Notes: a model not told the origin generated them from the sequence alone. DNA of 64,000 nucleotides from Alphaproteobacteria bacterium (GCA_028865545.1 JAGWJY010000009.1:1-64000), one strand, 5' to 3'. Counted from the first letter of the stretch, positions 28,707 through 39,947 are shown. Numbers and translations are program-made.

Positions 28707-29847
28707 ATGGTTGCTATGCGCCCAGATACTGAACGCAATATCGAGGAAATCCAGCAGGCGGTAGCCCTGCTGAGGAGGCATCTTTGACTGGGATAAATCC
28801 CTCCGCCGGCTCGACGAACTGAACGCCAAGGCAGAAGACGCCGCTATCTGGAACAATCCGCAGGAAGCCCAGAAGCTGATGCGCGAACGCCAGCGGCTGG
28901 ACGAGGCGCTATCTGCGGTTCGCAAACTGGAAGCGGAACTAGCCGACGCGCAAGGCCTGATCGAACTCGCTGAGGCTGACAACGATGCGGCGATGGTGGT
29001 CGACGCCGAAAAGTCTATTGGGGCGCTGAGCAAGCGCGCCGAGGAAATGCGCTTAGAATCAATGCTATCCGGCGAGGCCGACGGCAACGACACCTATCTC
29101 GAAATCCACGCCGGAGCAGGGGGAACCGAGAGCCAGGACTGGGCCGAGATGCTGATGCGCATGTACACGCGTTGGGCCGAGCGCAAGGGTTACAAGCTCG
29201 AGTACCTGGAAGAGAGCGAAGGTGAGGGGGCCGGGATCAAGTCCGTCACCGTCTTGGTCAAGGGGCCGAACGCCTATGGCTGGCTGAAGAGCGAGGCAGG
29301 TGTGCACCGGCTTGTGCGCATCTCACCGTTCGATTCCAACGCCCGGCGGCACACCAGCTTCTCATCTGTCACCGTTTATCCCGTGATCGACCAAACCATT
29401 GAGATCGATATTCCCGAAAAGGATGTGCGCATCGACGTCTATCGCGCCAGCGGCGCCGGCGGTCAGCATGTCAACAAGACGGAAAGCGCCGTGCGTATCA
29501 CGCACTTGCCCACCGGTATTGCGGTGTCATGCCAGACCGAGCGCTCTCAGCACCAGAATCGCGCCAACTGCTGGGACATGCTTCGTTCGCGGCTCTACGA
29601 AATCGAACTGGAGAAGAAGCGCGCGGAAACGGGCGCTTTCGTCGGCGAGAAGAGTGATATCGGCTGGGGGCATCAGATACGGTCCTATGTACTCCAGCCC
29701 TATCAGCTGGTGAAGGACCTGCGCACCGGCATCGAAAGCCGCTCGCCGGACGACGTGTTGGATGGCGATCTGGATCCCTTCATGGCGGCAGCACTTGCTC
29801 AGGCCGTCGGCGGTAAACCGAAAGAGAAAATCGAGGATTTGGATTAG
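28707..29847 (+). CDS. prfB: Peptide chain release factor 2, with programmed +1 frameshift
   Basis: Frame 0 starts at ATG 28707 (GGAAAG just upstream) and runs 26 codons to CTT TGA (28782-28787). Shifting +1 to GAC at 28786 continues to 29847, giving 379 residues. An internal AGGAGG (28773-28778) acts as the stimulatory Shine-Dalgarno-like element. The release domain has the codon-recognition motif SPF in [15 protein letters not shown] and the catalytic GGQ in [16 protein letters not shown] near residue 250. RF2 reads UGA and UAA and autoregulates itself, because RF2 shortage allows the shift at its own UGA. Confidence 0.95.
28773..28788 (+). promoter_or_regulatory. prfB programmed frameshift site
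   Basis: AGGAGG, then CAT, then CTT-TGA-C. This is the classic RF2 arrangement: a Shine-Dalgarno-like hexamer 3 bases before the slippery CUU and an in-frame UGA followed by C, a poor termination context. Confidence 0.93.
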
Positions 29848-29852
29848 CCACC

Positions 29853-29887
29853 AAAAGAAAACCCCGCTTCGATGTCTCGAAACGGGG
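29853..29887. terminator. Bidirectional terminator between prfB and the bactofilin gene
   Basis: Stem CCCCG-C-TTCGA/TCGAA-A-CGGGG (29862-29872 with 29877-29887), 4-base loop and one mismatch. On the minus strand it is followed by TTTTCTTTT, making a strong terminator for the bactofilin gene. On the plus strand the tail (CTTCAAAT) is weaker, but it lies just after prfB. Confidence 0.75.
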
Positions 29888-29916
29888 CTTCAAATATTGA
29901 GGATTAGAGCCGTCGC

Positions 29917-30498
29917 TCAATTGGCTTTCAGCGGCGTGAATGTTGCCGCGGTTGCCCCAGTGGTCATCGGGCGCGACACCATCGAGGAAACGGCGGATGG
30001 AGCCGCGACCGGAGGCGCGGCAGGCGCGCTCGGCGCAGGCGCAGCAGGCGCCGTACGATATTCAGGTTTCTTCGGCGCTTCGTCTGCCAAGGGATTATCG
30101 GCGTGGCGACAGTTGCCCTCGAAGAACGCGCCGGTCTCGACCGCAAACGCTTCGTGCAGGATGTTACCTTCGACATGACAAGTCGAAGCCAGCAGTACCT
30201 TGCGGGCGCGGACGCTTCCCTGCACGCGACCACGGACAGTCACTTCTTCCGCCGTGACGTCGCCGTGGATGAAGGCTTTGTCACCGATCACCAAGCCTGC
30301 GCTGTGCACGTCGCCTTCGACACGCCCGTCAATCTGGATGTCACCGGTCGAGGTCAGCGTGCCAGTCACAGTCAGATCGGCGCTGATAATCGACGGCGCG
30401 GAAGACGAGCGCGGCGTGCGCTTGGCCTGCATGGCCGCCGGGCCGGTCGAGCTTACAGCGATGTCGGAATCCTTGTCCTTACTCTTGCTGGAGAACAT
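29917..30498 (-). CDS. Bactofilin-family polymer-forming protein
   Basis: 193 residues. The central bactofilin domain (about 40-140) has the repeating right-handed beta-helix pattern, for example ISADLTVTGTLTSTGDIQID, GRVEGDVHSAGLVIGDKA and RGRVQGSVRARKVLL. Disordered Ser-rich N- and Ala/Pro-rich C-terminal tails flank it. Bactofilins assemble without nucleotide into cytoskeletal filaments that position cell-wall enzymes. The upstream M23 peptidase overlaps its start by 20 bases, a well-known functional pair. Confidence 0.93.
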   Translation of the reverse strand: MFSSKSKDKDSDIAVSSTGPAAMQAKRTPRSSSAPSIISADLTVTGTLTSTGDIQIDGRVEGDVHSAGLVIGDKAFIHGDVTAEEVTVRGRVQGSVRARKVLLASTCHVEGNILHEAFAVETGAFFEGNCRHADNPLADEAPKKPEYRTAPAAPAPSAPAAPPVAAPSAVSSMVSRPMTTGATAATFTPLKAN

Positions 30499-31930
30499 AG
30501 CGACCTGCCTCGATGAATTTCCTCGGATTTCTCACAACGTCATCGTACCACACTTCGTAATGGACGTGCGGGCCGGTGCTGCGCCCGGTCGACCCAAGGT
30601 CCCCGATCGGTGCACCTTTCGCCACCTTAGCGCCAACGTGCACTAATATCGACGATAGATGACCGTAACGTGTATGAATTCCAAAACCATGGTCAATTTC
30701 TACCATATTTCCATAACTGCCCCTCGCACCGGCCCAAACGACCGTGCCGGGCGCCGTGGCGCGGACGATGCTTCCCCAAGGACCGGCAAAATCCAGGCCT
30801 GGATGGAAGGCTAGGTGTCCCGTAAAGGGATCGACACGCGGCCCGAAGCCGCTGGAAATATCGTACTGGGACCCAGAAACTGGTGTCGTCAGCGGCACAT
30901 GGCGCATGCCTTTGAGAAGCTGGTTCATCTCGTCGAGCACCGCGTAGGCGTTCAGATAGGCCTGCTGGAAGGCACCGTCTGAAATTCCTTCAATATGTAC
31001 GGAATTTAAGGGGATATCCGGGCCGCCGACGCCCTCGCTGGCCTCGATCCGCTGGACGAACTGTGTTGGGTTGATACCCGTACGGCGTAAGACGGCCTGG
31101 ATTTCGCCTACGCCGTCAGCCACCTCGCCCTGGGTGCGCACCATCAAGTTGGTCTCGTTCATGCTGAGACGGCGTACACGGTTGGTCTGAGCTGCCAAAA
31201 GCTTGAGAACGGGATGCCGCGCGTACGTCGCCTCCTGAACGGGGGCTGGCTGGCTGACGCCAAACAGGGCGCCAGCGATGCGCCCGACGGCGCCACCAAG
31301 ATCTAGAAAGCTCGCATGTGTCGGCTTAGCTGTCCGAGGTTGGGGTTTCACCGGCTGGGGACTTACGGTCAAATCCGAAGATCCGCCGTCGTCATCGCTG
31401 TCTGAGCCGCCCATACCGGTCGGCGGCGCCGTAGCGCCCAGACTGTCGCTCGCGGTGCCGCCATCCAGGGATGACGCATCGGCTGTTCCACTTTTCAGGG
31501 TAGGCCCAAAGGTTCCATCGCCGGCAAGCGCTGCATCAACCTGCTGCTTGCGCTCCAGGAAGTGCATGATGGTGCCTTGCTTGGCCTGGAGCTCGTCTGC
31601 CGTAGCCTTGAACTTGTCCTCTGCAGAGACCAACGCGCCATTCACTTCGTCGTATGACAGCTGGAGGTCGGCCACGCGATTTTCGTAGGCCGACTGCATC
31701 TGCTGATAGCGGTGGTCCTTTGCGGCAATGATGCGGTCTTTGAAGATGACGTTTACCGTCGCGAACGCGACCCAACCGAGGAAGATGAGGGACAGGCCTG
31801 CCAGGGTCGCTTGCAGCGTCGGGCCGAACGTGAAGAACTGCACCCGGCCATCGCTGCGAATGTAAATTTGACGTTCAGGAAATGTTTCGTGAAGCCACGC
31901 CCAGACGCGCTCCACGAGCGTCTCCGCCAT
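30479..31930 (-). CDS. M23-family peptidase (LytM-type endopeptidase), membrane-anchored
   Basis: 483 residues from the ATG at 31930 (GGGAAG upstream; the frame is open further but without family support). A membrane helix (about 35-60) is followed by a coiled coil (about 65-135), a Ser/Gly/Pro linker and a C-terminal M23 domain. The zinc ligands are in FHPGLDFAG (near 373) and HVHYEVWYD (near 455), with RYGHLSS between. It resembles LmdC/RmdB-type enzymes that cut peptidoglycan cross-links and act with bactofilin in cell shape. Confidence 0.93.
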   Translation of the reverse strand: MAETLVERVWAWLHETFPERQIYIRSDGRVQFFTFGPTLQATLAGLSLIFLGWVAFATVNVIFKDRIIAAKDHRYQQMQSAYENRVADLQLSYDEVNGALVSAEDKFKATADELQAKQGTIMHFLERKQQVDAALAGDGTFGPTLKSGTADASSLDGGTASDSLGATAPPTGMGGSDSDDDGGSSDLTVSPQPVKPQPRTAKPTHASFLDLGGAVGRIAGALFGVSQPAPVQEATYARHPVLKLLAAQTNRVRRLSMNETNLMVRTQGEVADGVGEIQAVLRRTGINPTQFVQRIEASEGVGGPDIPLNSVHIEGISDGAFQQAYLNAYAVLDEMNQLLKGMRHVPLTTPVSGSQYDISSGFGPRVDPFTGHLAFHPGLDFAGPWGSIVRATAPGTVVWAGARGSYGNMVEIDHGFGIHTRYGHLSSILVHVGAKVAKGAPIGDLGSTGRSTGPHVHYEVWYDDVVRNPRKFIEAGRYVLQQE

Positions 31931-32079
31931 CTCTGGACTTCCCTTTTTGGCGTCAATTCGTGCGCCGACCCCAGTTGGCCGCATTTCACTCAATTGTCGG
32001 CGACTAATCAAGCTCTTAGCCCAGAAAAATGACTTCGAGGTTAACCTCGGACCAAAGCGCTTTGGGTGTTTCGGCGTGA

Positions 32080-32544
32080 TCAAAGCGATTTTGCCGCAGC
32101 TAGAACGGCCTCCGCATGGCCAGGGACTTTCACTTTGCGCCAAACCTGATGGATTCGGCCGCTCGCATTGACGAGAAAGGTCGCGCGCTCCATCCCCATG
32201 TATTTCCGTCCGTACATGCTTTTTTCGACCCACACGCCATAAGCCTGCGCGACTTTTGTATCGGGGTCAGACGCCAGTATCAGTTTCAACTTCTGATTGG
32301 CCTTAAATTTGTCATGCGAAGCCGTGCTATCCTTCGATACACCGATGACAGGAACTCTTAACGATTTGAAGTTATTGCTGAACTTTGTAAAATCGAGAGC
32401 TTCTTTGGTGCAGCCGGAAGTACTGTCTTTCGGATAGAAGTACAAAACAAAGGGTTGCCCCTTCAGTCCGGAAAGCGAAACTTCGCCCGCGCCGTCGGTC
32501 GCGAGCTTGAAAGCAGGGGCCTTATCGCCAGGCTGTAAGTCCAT
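32080..32544 (-). CDS. bcp: Thioredoxin-dependent peroxiredoxin, BCP type
   Basis: 154 residues from ATG 32544 (GGAG 5 bases upstream). It reduces hydrogen peroxide and lipid hydroperoxides. The peroxidatic Cys is in FYPKDSTSGCTKEALDF, with Ser replacing the usual Pro two residues before it (TPGC in most members). The resolving Cys found five residues later in some BCPs is absent, so this is probably a 1-Cys-like or intermolecular type. Monocistronic, facing away from the large AsmA-like gene. Confidence 0.93.
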   Translation of the reverse strand: MDLQPGDKAPAFKLATDGAGEVSLSGLKGQPFVLYFYPKDSTSGCTKEALDFTKFSNNFKSLRVPVIGVSKDSTASHDKFKANQKLKLILASDPDTKVAQAYGVWVEKSMYGRKYMGMERATFLVNASGRIHQVWRKVKVPGHAEAVLAAAKSL

Positions 32545-32671
32545 GTGGGCTCCAGAAAAGTTGCAGTCCAATGTCTGGCCCTATAGGCGATAAAGTGATG
32601 CGCGATTCAGCGCAAGTCCTCGCTTATGTCGTAATTGGTGGCCATGGAGGGGTGGACGAGGTAGGCGGCCC

Positions 32672-35600
32672 TTGAAATTGTCCAACGTTCTGCCCTGGAA
32701 GCTCGGCTTGTTCCTTAAGCGGTACATCAAGGCTCACCACGTCAGCCGTGCCGCGTTAATAGCGGCAGGGACGGCGGCGGCGCTGCTTTTCTTCGTCATC
32801 GGGGCGGGCGTCCGGTTGCTGATTGGCCCTGTGTCGCTGGGCCCGTTCGGGGGCACCCTCGCCGATGCTCTGGCCCAGGCGCTCCCGGGCATCACCGTCA
32901 AATACGACCAGGCGGCCATCGAATGGGCACGCGATGAAGGCCGGGTGAACCTTGTCATCCTGGGCACTCGCGTCTTCGACGCCGACGGTCGCATCATCGC
33001 CCAGGCACCGAAAGCCGACATCGATCTTGCGGCGAAGCCGTTCCTTCAGGGCAAGGTCGTCATCAAGCGCATTGCTTTGATCGGCGTTCAGCTCACGCTC
33101 GTGCGCACCAAGGAAGGCGGCCTGCGCCTGGGTGTGGAACAGGACAAGCAGGAACGCGACATCTTAAGCCGCATCTCGGACGCGCTGTCGGTGACGAACA
33201 GAAACACCGCGTCGCTGGAGAGCTTCGCGGTGCGCAACGCGCGATTGGCATTCTTCGATGAAGCGACGGGGTTGTTTGTCGTTGCGCCGCAGGCGAATTT
33301 CCGCCTGGCTGCCGCCGGACACAACCTCGACGCAAAACTCGACGCCGCGGTTGAGATTTCCGGACATCGAGCCCACATCACCGCCGAGTTCACCTTTCCA
33401 CCCAAGAAAGGCAAGGTCGAAGGCGCAGTCACGGTTACAGGGTTTGATGTCGCCGCGCTCGCTGCCAACAGCAGCACATTTGCCGCGACTAGGAATGCTG
33501 CTCTCAAGGTTGACCTGTCGGCATCTTTTGTCTTCCAGGGCACGCATCTGCTCTCGGCGGACTTCGGTGCCGGCGCGAGAGGATCTTTTGCCATTCCCGG
33601 CAACAGGAATGGTCCCGTGCGCGTGCGCAGTCTGCGCGCCATCGGCCGTTACGACGCGGTCAATAGGCGTCTGCTGCTTGAGGATGCCACCATCGATTCC
33701 GATAAGATCAAAGCGCGTCTGCAAGGCTGGTTCGACCTCGTCATGAGCAAGACGGGTACAATCGACGCCATACGCGCCGATATGCAGATGGACAAGTTGG
33801 TGTTGGCGCTGCCAGGTGTTTTTGCCCAGCCGATTGAATTGCATCTTATCGATCTGCGCGGTGCCTGGCATCCCGGCCAGAATGAACTGACCATCGACCA
33901 TCTTGGCGTGAACGGCGCGCCGCTGTCCCTGATGGCTTCCGGCAGCGTCACGCTCGCACAAAGTCAGTCACCCGCAGTGGATGTCAAAGGCACGATCTCG
34001 CCGATCGGCGTGCGCGATCTCTTGCGCTATTGGCCTCTAGCGGCGGCGGGCGGCGCGCGCGAATGGCTGGTGGCGAACATGCTCGCCGGAAACATCGGGC
34101 CGACGACCTTCGCCGCCAATATTCCGATCGGCGCACTCGACAGCGGCATCCTGCCTACCGGCGCACTCGACGTGAAGTTCACGCTGGCCGGAGGTGAGAT
34201 CAATTACGTCAAGGGCCTTACGCACCTGACGCAAATCCAAGGCAGTGCAAGGGTGACCGACAATTCGCTCGTTGCCGATATCTCTTCCGCCAAAATTGGC
34301 CCGCTGGCGGTGAGTGCGGGCAAGTTTTCGATCCCGGACATGTATGTCACGGGTGAGGCAGGCGATATCACCGCCCATGTGCAGGGCGCGATGTCGGACG
34401 TACTATCACTGATCGATCTGCCTCCACTCGGCTATCCGACACGCTTTGGCATCAGCCCAGCCGATACCAAAGGGACAGCCGCGGTGGACATGGCATTCCA
34501 CGTGCCATTACTCAAAAATTTGAGCGTCGGCGACGTCAAGATAGGGATCAAGGCTGCCGTCAGCGGGTTTGCCATTACGTTGGGGCCGCACACCGAGTTG
34601 ACCGACGGCATGGTCAATTTCACCATCGACAATAACAAACTGCACGCTACTGGCACAACCGGCGTTGGCGGCTCGCCTTCACGCCTTGCTCTCGATTGGG
34701 CCGAGGATTTCAACACAGCAAGTGCCATTACCACCAAGATCTCTGTGAAGGGATCGCTGGACGAGCGGGCCCGCGCGGCTTTGAATCTCCACACGCAGGA
34801 TTATCTCCGTGGGCCTGTCGGTGTAAGCGGCACTTTGACGGGGCATCGCGGTGCGCTGAAACAGGCCAATCTCGTGCTCGATCTGACGCCGTCGACGGTG
34901 TCGGTCGACTTTATCGGCGTCAACAAGCCAGCAGGCTTTCCAACGACGGCGCACCTTAATGTAACCTTCGGTGCTCACAGCGTGCCGTCGATGGAGATAT
35001 TGCACTTCAGCGGACCGGGCACCAACATCTCGGCAACCGCGAATTATGACAGCAGCGGAACCTTGACCCAATTACAGGCGCCGGTCGTGCGCATCGGTCC
35101 ACAGGATGACTTTTCCCTCAACGTCACGCGCGGATCGTCCGGTGTGGATATCGCAATACGGGGACACTCGCTCGACGGGTCGCGCCTCGCCGCGCATGGC
35201 ACCGGTGGGAGCGAAGAGAAATTTGACGAACCTTTCCACATCAACGCCAAGCTGACGCGGCTGGTGTTGCGCGATGGCGTGGTGATTTCGCCATTCGCGC
35301 TCGATGTTTCCGGCATCGCCGACAGGCCCGGGGCCCTGTCGCTGGCCGGTAGCTTGTCAAAGACCGCGACCGTGACAGGGTCGATCACCGCAACGGACAG
35401 CGGCCGCCATCTTGTCTTCGCCACCAACGATATGGCGCTGCTGAGTAGAGGTTTTTTTGGCTTCAACAGCTTGCGCGGCGGCAAGTTCGATTTTGATGCC
35501 ATGCTGCCGGGCAAAGTGACCGACACAGGACCGAAGCCCGATAACGTTCCTGATTTTGAAGGCAAGATGACGTTGAAGGATTTTCGCGTCGTCGACCAGC

Positions 35601-36103
35601 CTTTCCTGGCGCGTCTGTTTACGGTCGGTTCGCTCGGCGGATTGATAAACCTAATGCAGGGGCAGGGTATCGTCGTCGATACGCTCGAGGTTCCGTTCTC
35701 GTCTCGAAACGGTGTCGTCTCCATACACGACGCGCACGCCACCGGCCCTGCCATCGGCATCTCCGGTGACGGCTATATCGACCGGCCAAAGAACGACATC
35801 GCGATAAAAGGCTCGCTAGTCCCGCTGTACAGCATCAACAGCGTGCTGGGTAACATTCCGCTGCTGGGCGACGTATTCACCTCCAAGCAGGGCGAGGGCA
35901 TCATCGGCATGACCTATAGCGTCAGCGGCAACGCCGACGAGCCGAACGTCAGCGTCAATCCGCTCTCCGCGCTGGCACCCGGAATTCTTCGCCGCATTTT
36001 CGAAGGCAGTATGCCGAACGCGGCGCAGGCACCGTCGAACGCACCAAAGGTGGTGTCTCCCGCGCCGGCAGCTACACCGGAGTCCAAGTCCAAAAAGAAT
36101 TAG
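32672..36103 (+). CDS. Large AsmA-like / DUF3971 envelope protein (YhdP-TamB-like)
   Basis: 1143 residues. One N-terminal membrane helix (about 28-52) is followed by a very long, beta-rich periplasmic part with repeated weak motifs (GxxDLxxxP, GxAxVxxG). The C-terminal region (about 1000-1110) matches AsmA-C, with [18 protein letters not shown] and [27 protein letters not shown]. Proteins of this group form long hydrophobic grooves that move phospholipids between the membranes. The start is TTG at 32672, with GTAGG a few bases upstream. The final 4 bases overlap the tyrS stop on the other strand. Confidence 0.88.
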   Translation: MKLSNVLPWKLGLFLKRYIKAHHVSRAALIAAGTAAALLFFVIGAGVRLLIGPVSLGPFGGTLADALAQALPGITVKYDQAAIEWARDEGRVNLVILGTRVFDADGRIIAQAPKADIDLAAKPFLQGKVVIKRIALIGVQLTLVRTKEGGLRLGVEQDKQERDILSRISDALSVTNRNTASLESFAVRNARLAFFDEATGLFVVAPQANFRLAAAGHNLDAKLDAAVEISGHRAHITAEFTFPPKKGKVEGAVTVTGFDVAALAANSSTFAATRNAALKVDLSASFVFQGTHLLSADFGAGARGSFAIPGNRNGPVRVRSLRAIGRYDAVNRRLLLEDATIDSDKIKARLQGWFDLVMSKTGTIDAIRADMQMDKLVLALPGVFAQPIELHLIDLRGAWHPGQNELTIDHLGVNGAPLSLMASGSVTLAQSQSPAVDVKGTISPIGVRDLLRYWPLAAAGGAREWLVANMLAGNIGPTTFAANIPIGALDSGILPTGALDVKFTLAGGEINYVKGLTHLTQIQGSARVTDNSLVADISSAKIGPLAVSAGKFSIPDMYVTGEAGDITAHVQGAMSDVLSLIDLPPLGYPTRFGISPADTKGTAAVDMAFHVPLLKNLSVGDVKIGIKAAVSGFAITLGPHTELTDGMVNFTIDNNKLHATGTTGVGGSPSRLALDWAEDFNTASAITTKISVKGSLDERARAALNLHTQDYLRGPVGVSGTLTGHRGALKQANLVLDLTPSTVSVDFIGVNKPAGFPTTAHLNVTFGAHSVPSMEILHFSGPGTNISATANYDSSGTLTQLQAPVVRIGPQDDFSLNVTRGSSGVDIAIRGHSLDGSRLAAHGTGGSEEKFDEPFHINAKLTRLVLRDGVVISPFALDVSGIADRPGALSLAGSLSKTATVTGSITATDSGRHLVFATNDMALLSRGFFGFNSLRGGKFDFDAMLPGKVTDTGPKPDNVPDFEGKMTLKDFRVVDQPFLARLFTVGSLGGLINLMQGQGIVVDTLEVPFSSRNGVVSIHDAHATGPAIGISGDGYIDRPKNDIAIKGSLVPLYSINSVLGNIPLLGDVFTSKQGEGIIGMTYSVSGNADEPNVSVNPLSALAPGILRRIFEGSMPNAAQAPSNAPKVVSPAPAATPESKSKKN

Positions 36104-37359
36104 ACCGGCTTGATCAGAATGTGCTTCTTCTTGCCGACTGAGAGCTTGATGAAGCCTTTACCGGTGACATCCGCGGCACTCACCGTCGCTTTCACGTCTT
36201 TCACGACCTCGTCGTTTACCCGCAGTCCGCCACCCTCGATGAAGCGGCGCGCTTCGCTGGCAGATGACGTTAGTCCGGCCAGATGTGTCAGTGCAGTGAC
36301 GGCAAGGCCTTCCAGCTTGCCTCTCGCAAGCTCGAACGTCGGTAGACCTTCGTCGATCGCGCCTTCCTCAAAAGTGCGGCGCGCAGTCTCCGCGGCCTGT
36401 TCGGCCGCTGCGCGTCCATGCGCCAGCGTCGTTGCCTCGGTCGCTAGCACCTTCTTGGCGTCGTTGAGCTCCGCGCCTTGCAGCGCTGTGAGCCGGGCGA
36501 TCTCGTCGAGCGGCAGATCGGTGAAGATGCGCAGGAAGCGGCCGACATCGGCATCTTCCGTGTTGCGCCAATATTGCCAGTAGTCGTACGGGCTCAGCAT
36601 GTCCGGGTTGAGCCAGACCGCGCCCGCCGCCGTCTTGCCCATCTTGGCGCCCGAGGCGGTGGTCAGGAGCGGCGTCGTCAGGCCGAACAATTCCGTGTTC
36701 TCGACACGGCGGCCGAGATCGATCCCGCTGACGATATTGCCCCATTGATCGGAGCCGCTCGATTGCAACTTGCATCCGTAACGGCGGTACAGCTCCACGA
36801 AATCGTAGGCTTGCATGATCATGTAATTGAATTCGAGGAAGCTGAAGGGAAGGTCGTTGTCGAGCTTCATCTTCACGCTGTCCATCGTCAACATGCGGTT
36901 GACCGAGAAATGCCGACCGATCTCCCGCAGGAACGGTACGTATTGCAGCTTGTCCAGCCAGTCGGCGTTGTCGACCATGATGGCGTCGGTCGGGCCGTCG
37001 CCGAAGGTGAGGAAGTTCGCAAAGGTGCCGCGGATTGCCGCCTTGTTTGTTTCGATCTGTTCTTCACTGAGCAGCGGGCGAGCCTCGTTGCGGAATGACG
37101 GATCGCCGACCTTGGTCGTGCCGCCGCCGACGAGGACGATGGGGCGATGGCCCGCCTGCTGAAGGCGTCGCAAAGTCATGATCTGCATGGCATGGCCGAC
37201 ATGCAGGCTGGGGGCAGTGCAATCGAAGCCGATATAGGCCGTCACCCGTTCCTGGAGGAACAGGGCGTCGAGCCCCTCGGTGTTAGTTGTCGCGTAGTAC
37301 TGTCCGCGCGCCACGACGGTGCGGAGGAATTCCGAGCGAAAATTTGGCGCGTTGATCAT
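36100..37359 (-). CDS. tyrS: Tyrosyl-tRNA synthetase
   Basis: 419 residues. It attaches tyrosine to tRNA-Tyr. The class I signatures are HVGH ([10 protein letters not shown], near residue 53) and KMGKT ([12 protein letters not shown], near 240; the more common form is KMSKS). The Tyr pocket includes [12 protein letters not shown] and [15 protein letters not shown]-terminal S4 RNA-binding domain (about 355-419) ends in [15 protein letters not shown]. The hydrolase gene lies 25 bases upstream on the same strand and may be co-transcribed. Confidence 0.96.
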   Translation of the reverse strand: MINAPNFRSEFLRTVVARGQYYATTNTEGLDALFLQERVTAYIGFDCTAPSLHVGHAMQIMTLRRLQQAGHRPIVLVGGGTTKVGDPSFRNEARPLLSEEQIETNKAAIRGTFANFLTFGDGPTDAIMVDNADWLDKLQYVPFLREIGRHFSVNRMLTMDSVKMKLDNDLPFSFLEFNYMIMQAYDFVELYRRYGCKLQSSGSDQWGNIVSGIDLGRRVENTELFGLTTPLLTTASGAKMGKTAAGAVWLNPDMLSPYDYWQYWRNTEDADVGRFLRIFTDLPLDEIARLTALQGAELNDAKKVLATEATTLAHGRAAAEQAAETARRTFEEGAIDEGLPTFELARGKLEGLAVTALTHLAGLTSSASEARRFIEGGGLRVNDEVVKDVKATVSAADVTGKGFIKLSVGKKKHILIKPV

Positions 37360-37384
37360 GCTGTTACCCGAAGCGGCAAAGAGC

Positions 37385-38041
37385 TTACCGCCCTTCGTGC
37401 GGGTTGTTCATCCGGTTCGAGGCGTATTCCTTCACCATCTCCACGACATCGGTTTCGTGCTTGTCGAAGAAATGGTTGGCGCCTTCCACCTTCTCGTAGG
37501 TGATCCTGATGCCCTTCTGCGCCGTCAGCCGGTCGACCAGCTTCTGCACATCGGGTTCAGGCACCACGAGATCCTTGGTACCGTGCAGGATCAGGCCGGA
37601 GGCCGGGCAGGGGGCCAAGAAGGCGAAATCGTACATGCTGGCGGGCGGTGCGATCGAAATGAAGCCGGTGATCTCGGGCCGACGCATCAACAGTTGCATG
37701 CCGATCCAGGCGCCGAAGGAAATGCCGCAGACCCAAACGAAAGACGGATTGGGATAGAGCGTGTTCATCCAGTCGAGAATGGCCGCGGCATCCGAGAGCT
37801 CACCGGCGCCTGAATCGAACGTACCCTGGCTCCGGCCGACGCCACGGAAATTGAAGCGCACCGTGGTGCAGCCGAGCCCGTGAAACATGTGGAACAGGTC
37901 GTAGACCAGCGGATTGTTCATCGTGCCGCCGAACTGCGGATGCGAGTGCAGCACAAGCGCCATCGGCGCGCCGGGCGCCTTCTGTCGCTGGTAGCGCGCT
38001 TCGATGCGCCCTGCCGGTCCGGGGAGAATGATATCGGGCAT
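37385..38041 (-). CDS. Alpha/beta hydrolase of COG2945 type
   Basis: 218 residues. Typical motifs are [24 protein letters not shown], the nucleophile elbow GISFGAWIG (Ser), an acid residue near HGTKDLVVP and the His in GANHFFDKH. This small cytoplasmic family is widespread in proteobacteria; the natural substrate is unknown. GAGGAG lies 11 bases before the ATG. Confidence 0.88.
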   Translation of the reverse strand: MPDIILPGPAGRIEARYQRQKAPGAPMALVLHSHPQFGGTMNNPLVYDLFHMFHGLGCTTVRFNFRGVGRSQGTFDSGAGELSDAAAILDWMNTLYPNPSFVWVCGISFGAWIGMQLLMRRPEITGFISIAPPASMYDFAFLAPCPASGLILHGTKDLVVPEPDVQKLVDRLTAQKGIRITYEKVEGANHFFDKHETDVVEMVKEYASNRMNNPHEGR

Positions 38042-38184
38042 GAGTGGAACAGCTCCTCAGCGCTTGGCGACGTTGCGCGTTTTTGTTGATCTTGTAGGGC
38101 TTTCCAGCTTGGCGGCGGCCAAAATAAAATTATTCAAAAACAATAGCATAGCACCTTTTCTTGGCGAGGCGTCAGCATGAATTC

Positions 38185-38213
38185 TTGACTAAGGAGCTCA
38201 GGAAATCTATATC
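38185..38213 (+). promoter_or_regulatory. iscR-suf promoter with iron-rhodo box
   Basis: -35 TTGACT (38185-38190), 17-bp spacer, -10 TATATC (38208-38213). TGA-N9-TCA (38186-38200), the iron-rhodo-box consensus proposed for alphaproteobacterial Fe-S gene control, overlaps the -35. An A/T-rich stretch at 38120-38150 could serve as an UP element. The iscR ATG follows about 97 bases downstream. The site is directly visible; binding by IscR or Irr is inferred. Confidence 0.6.
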
Positions 38214-38310
38214 CACTGTGGACGGACGCCCCGCGGTTGACCGCTGTTCTTACACCAAGCGGCCCCCCTGAAAGCAAGGAAAACGCGCGCGGCAGCTTGG
38301 AGTTGAAGCT

Positions 38311-38778
38311 ATGAGGCTCAGTACCAAAGGCCGCTACGCAGTGATGGCGATGGCCGATCTGGCCATGCACGAGGCTGGTTCCCGGCCCGTTTCGCTCGCC
38401 GACATCGCCGAACGGCAAGAAATTTCGCTTTCCTATCTGGAGCAACTGTTCGCCAAGCTGCGACGCAATGGCTTGGTGTCGAGCGTGCGAGGTCCCGGCG
38501 GTGGCTATCGTTTGAGTCGGCCTTCTGAGGAAGTCCGCGTCGCCGACATCATTATGGCCGTGGACGAACCCCTTGCCGCCACACGTTGCAAGACGGGAAC
38601 GGCCAAGGGCTGCATGGTCGAGGGGGCTCGCTGCATCACCCACGATCTTTGGGAAGAGCTCGGTCGGCAGATTCACGTGTTCCTGTCGTCCGTGTCGCTT
38701 GCCGACGTGGTGGAGAAGCGCGTATTGGGCCGGGCTCAGCTCGATCTGCAGAACGGTAACAGCCGGGTCGCCGCCTAA
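38311..38778 (+). CDS. iscR: Rrf2-family Fe-S regulator IscR
   Basis: 155 residues. An Rrf2 winged helix (about 1-80: MRLSTKGRYAVMAMADLA, ISLSYLEQLFAKLRRNGLV, GPGGGYRLSR) is followed by the cluster-binding segment with Cys 93, Cys 101, Cys 108 and His 111. It senses the Fe-S state of the cell and represses the suf operon when clusters are plentiful. As the first gene of the operon, behind the iron-rhodo box, it is likely to be autoregulated. Confidence 0.95.
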   Translation: MRLSTKGRYAVMAMADLAMHEAGSRPVSLADIAERQEISLSYLEQLFAKLRRNGLVSSVRGPGGGYRLSRPSEEVRVADIIMAVDEPLAATRCKTGTAKGCMVEGARCITHDLWEELGRQIHVFLSSVSLADVVEKRVLGRAQLDLQNGNSRVAA

Positions 38779-38796
38779 GATTTGCTCAAGAGTGTG

Positions 38797-39939
38797 ATGG
38801 TTTATCTCGATCATAATGCGAGTTCGCCCTTGCGCGCGGAAGCGCGGGAAGCAGCGATGCGCGCGCCGGGGGCCAATGCTTCTTCGGCGCATGGTGCGGG
38901 GCGGGCCGCACGCGCAGCGATCGAGCAAGCGCGCGAAAGGGTGGCCGCACTCGCCGGCACGAAAGCTGCCGATGTGATCTTCACCAGCGGCGGCACGGAG
39001 GCCAATGCGTCCGGGCTGTGGGGCGCCGTGCACGGCGCCGCGGACGCAGGCGCGCGCATCACGCGCCTGTTTGTATCGGCAATCGAACATGAATCCGTCC
39101 TTGCCAATGCAGCCGCGCTGACGGAACGCATGGCCGGTCTGCGTCTCGAGACAATCCCGGTCACGCGCGACGGCATCGCCGACGTCGACGCCTTGCGGAT
39201 TCTCCTGCGCGAAGGCAAAGGCCGGGCGCTGATCGCGCTGATGGCCGCCAACAACGAGACCGGCGTCGTGCAGCCCGTCGCCGAGGTGGCGCAACTTGCC
39301 CAGGAAGCCGGCGCGCTGCTGTTCGTCGATTGCGTCCAGGCGGCGGGCAAGATGGCGATGCCGTCGGCCGATTATGTTTCGCTCTCCGCTCATAAAATCG
39401 GCGGCCCTCAGGGGGCTGGTGCCTTGATCGTGCGTGAAGGCGCGCCGTTCGCGGCGCTCATTCTTGGCGGCGGGCAGGAGCGTCGGCGTCGCGCCGGCAC
39501 GGAAAATGTTTCCGCCATCGCCGGCTTTGGCGCTGCGGCGGAAATCGCTGCGCTGGAATTGCCGAGCGCGGACCGGATCGCTGCATTGCGCGATCGTTTC
39601 GAAGAGGGGGTGAAGCGCATTGCACCTGAGACGGAAATCTTCGGCGCAAAGGTCATGCGTCTGGCGAACACCACGAACTTTGCGCTGTCGGGTGTCGCAG
39701 CGGAAACTTCGCTGATGGCCTTCGACCTGGACGGCATCCTGATGAGTTCCGGGGCCGCGTGTTCGTCCGGGAAGGTGACACCCTCGCACGTCCTGCGGGC
39801 GATGGGAGTGGGCGACGAACTGTCGCGTTGCGCCATGCGGGCCAGCTTCGGCTGGAATTCCACCGGCGCCGATGTCGATGCGGCGCTTGAATCCATCACC
39901 AAACTGCTTGCGCGCGTCCGTACACGCGCCGCAGCATGA
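38797..39939 (+). CDS. Cysteine desulfurase, NifS/IscS type
   Basis: 380 residues. A PLP enzyme that takes sulfur from cysteine. [12 protein letters not shown] near the start, [15 protein letters not shown], the PLP lysine in [16 protein letters not shown] and the active-site Cys loop [22 protein letters not shown] are typical of the class I (IscS) branch. It is distinct from the SufS gene downstream, so the operon encodes two desulfurases. The ATG at 38797 is preferred (family start MVYLDHNA) over TTG at 38782. Confidence 0.93.
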   Translation: MVYLDHNASSPLRAEAREAAMRAPGANASSAHGAGRAARAAIEQARERVAALAGTKAADVIFTSGGTEANASGLWGAVHGAADAGARITRLFVSAIEHESVLANAAALTERMAGLRLETIPVTRDGIADVDALRILLREGKGRALIALMAANNETGVVQPVAEVAQLAQEAGALLFVDCVQAAGKMAMPSADYVSLSAHKIGGPQGAGALIVREGAPFAALILGGGQERRRRAGTENVSAIAGFGAAAEIAALELPSADRIAALRDRFEEGVKRIAPETEIFGAKVMRLANTTNFALSGVAAETSLMAFDLDGILMSSGAACSSGKVTPSHVLRAMGVGDELSRCAMRASFGWNSTGADVDAALESITKLLARVRTRAAA

Positions 39940-39947
39940 GGCCAGCA

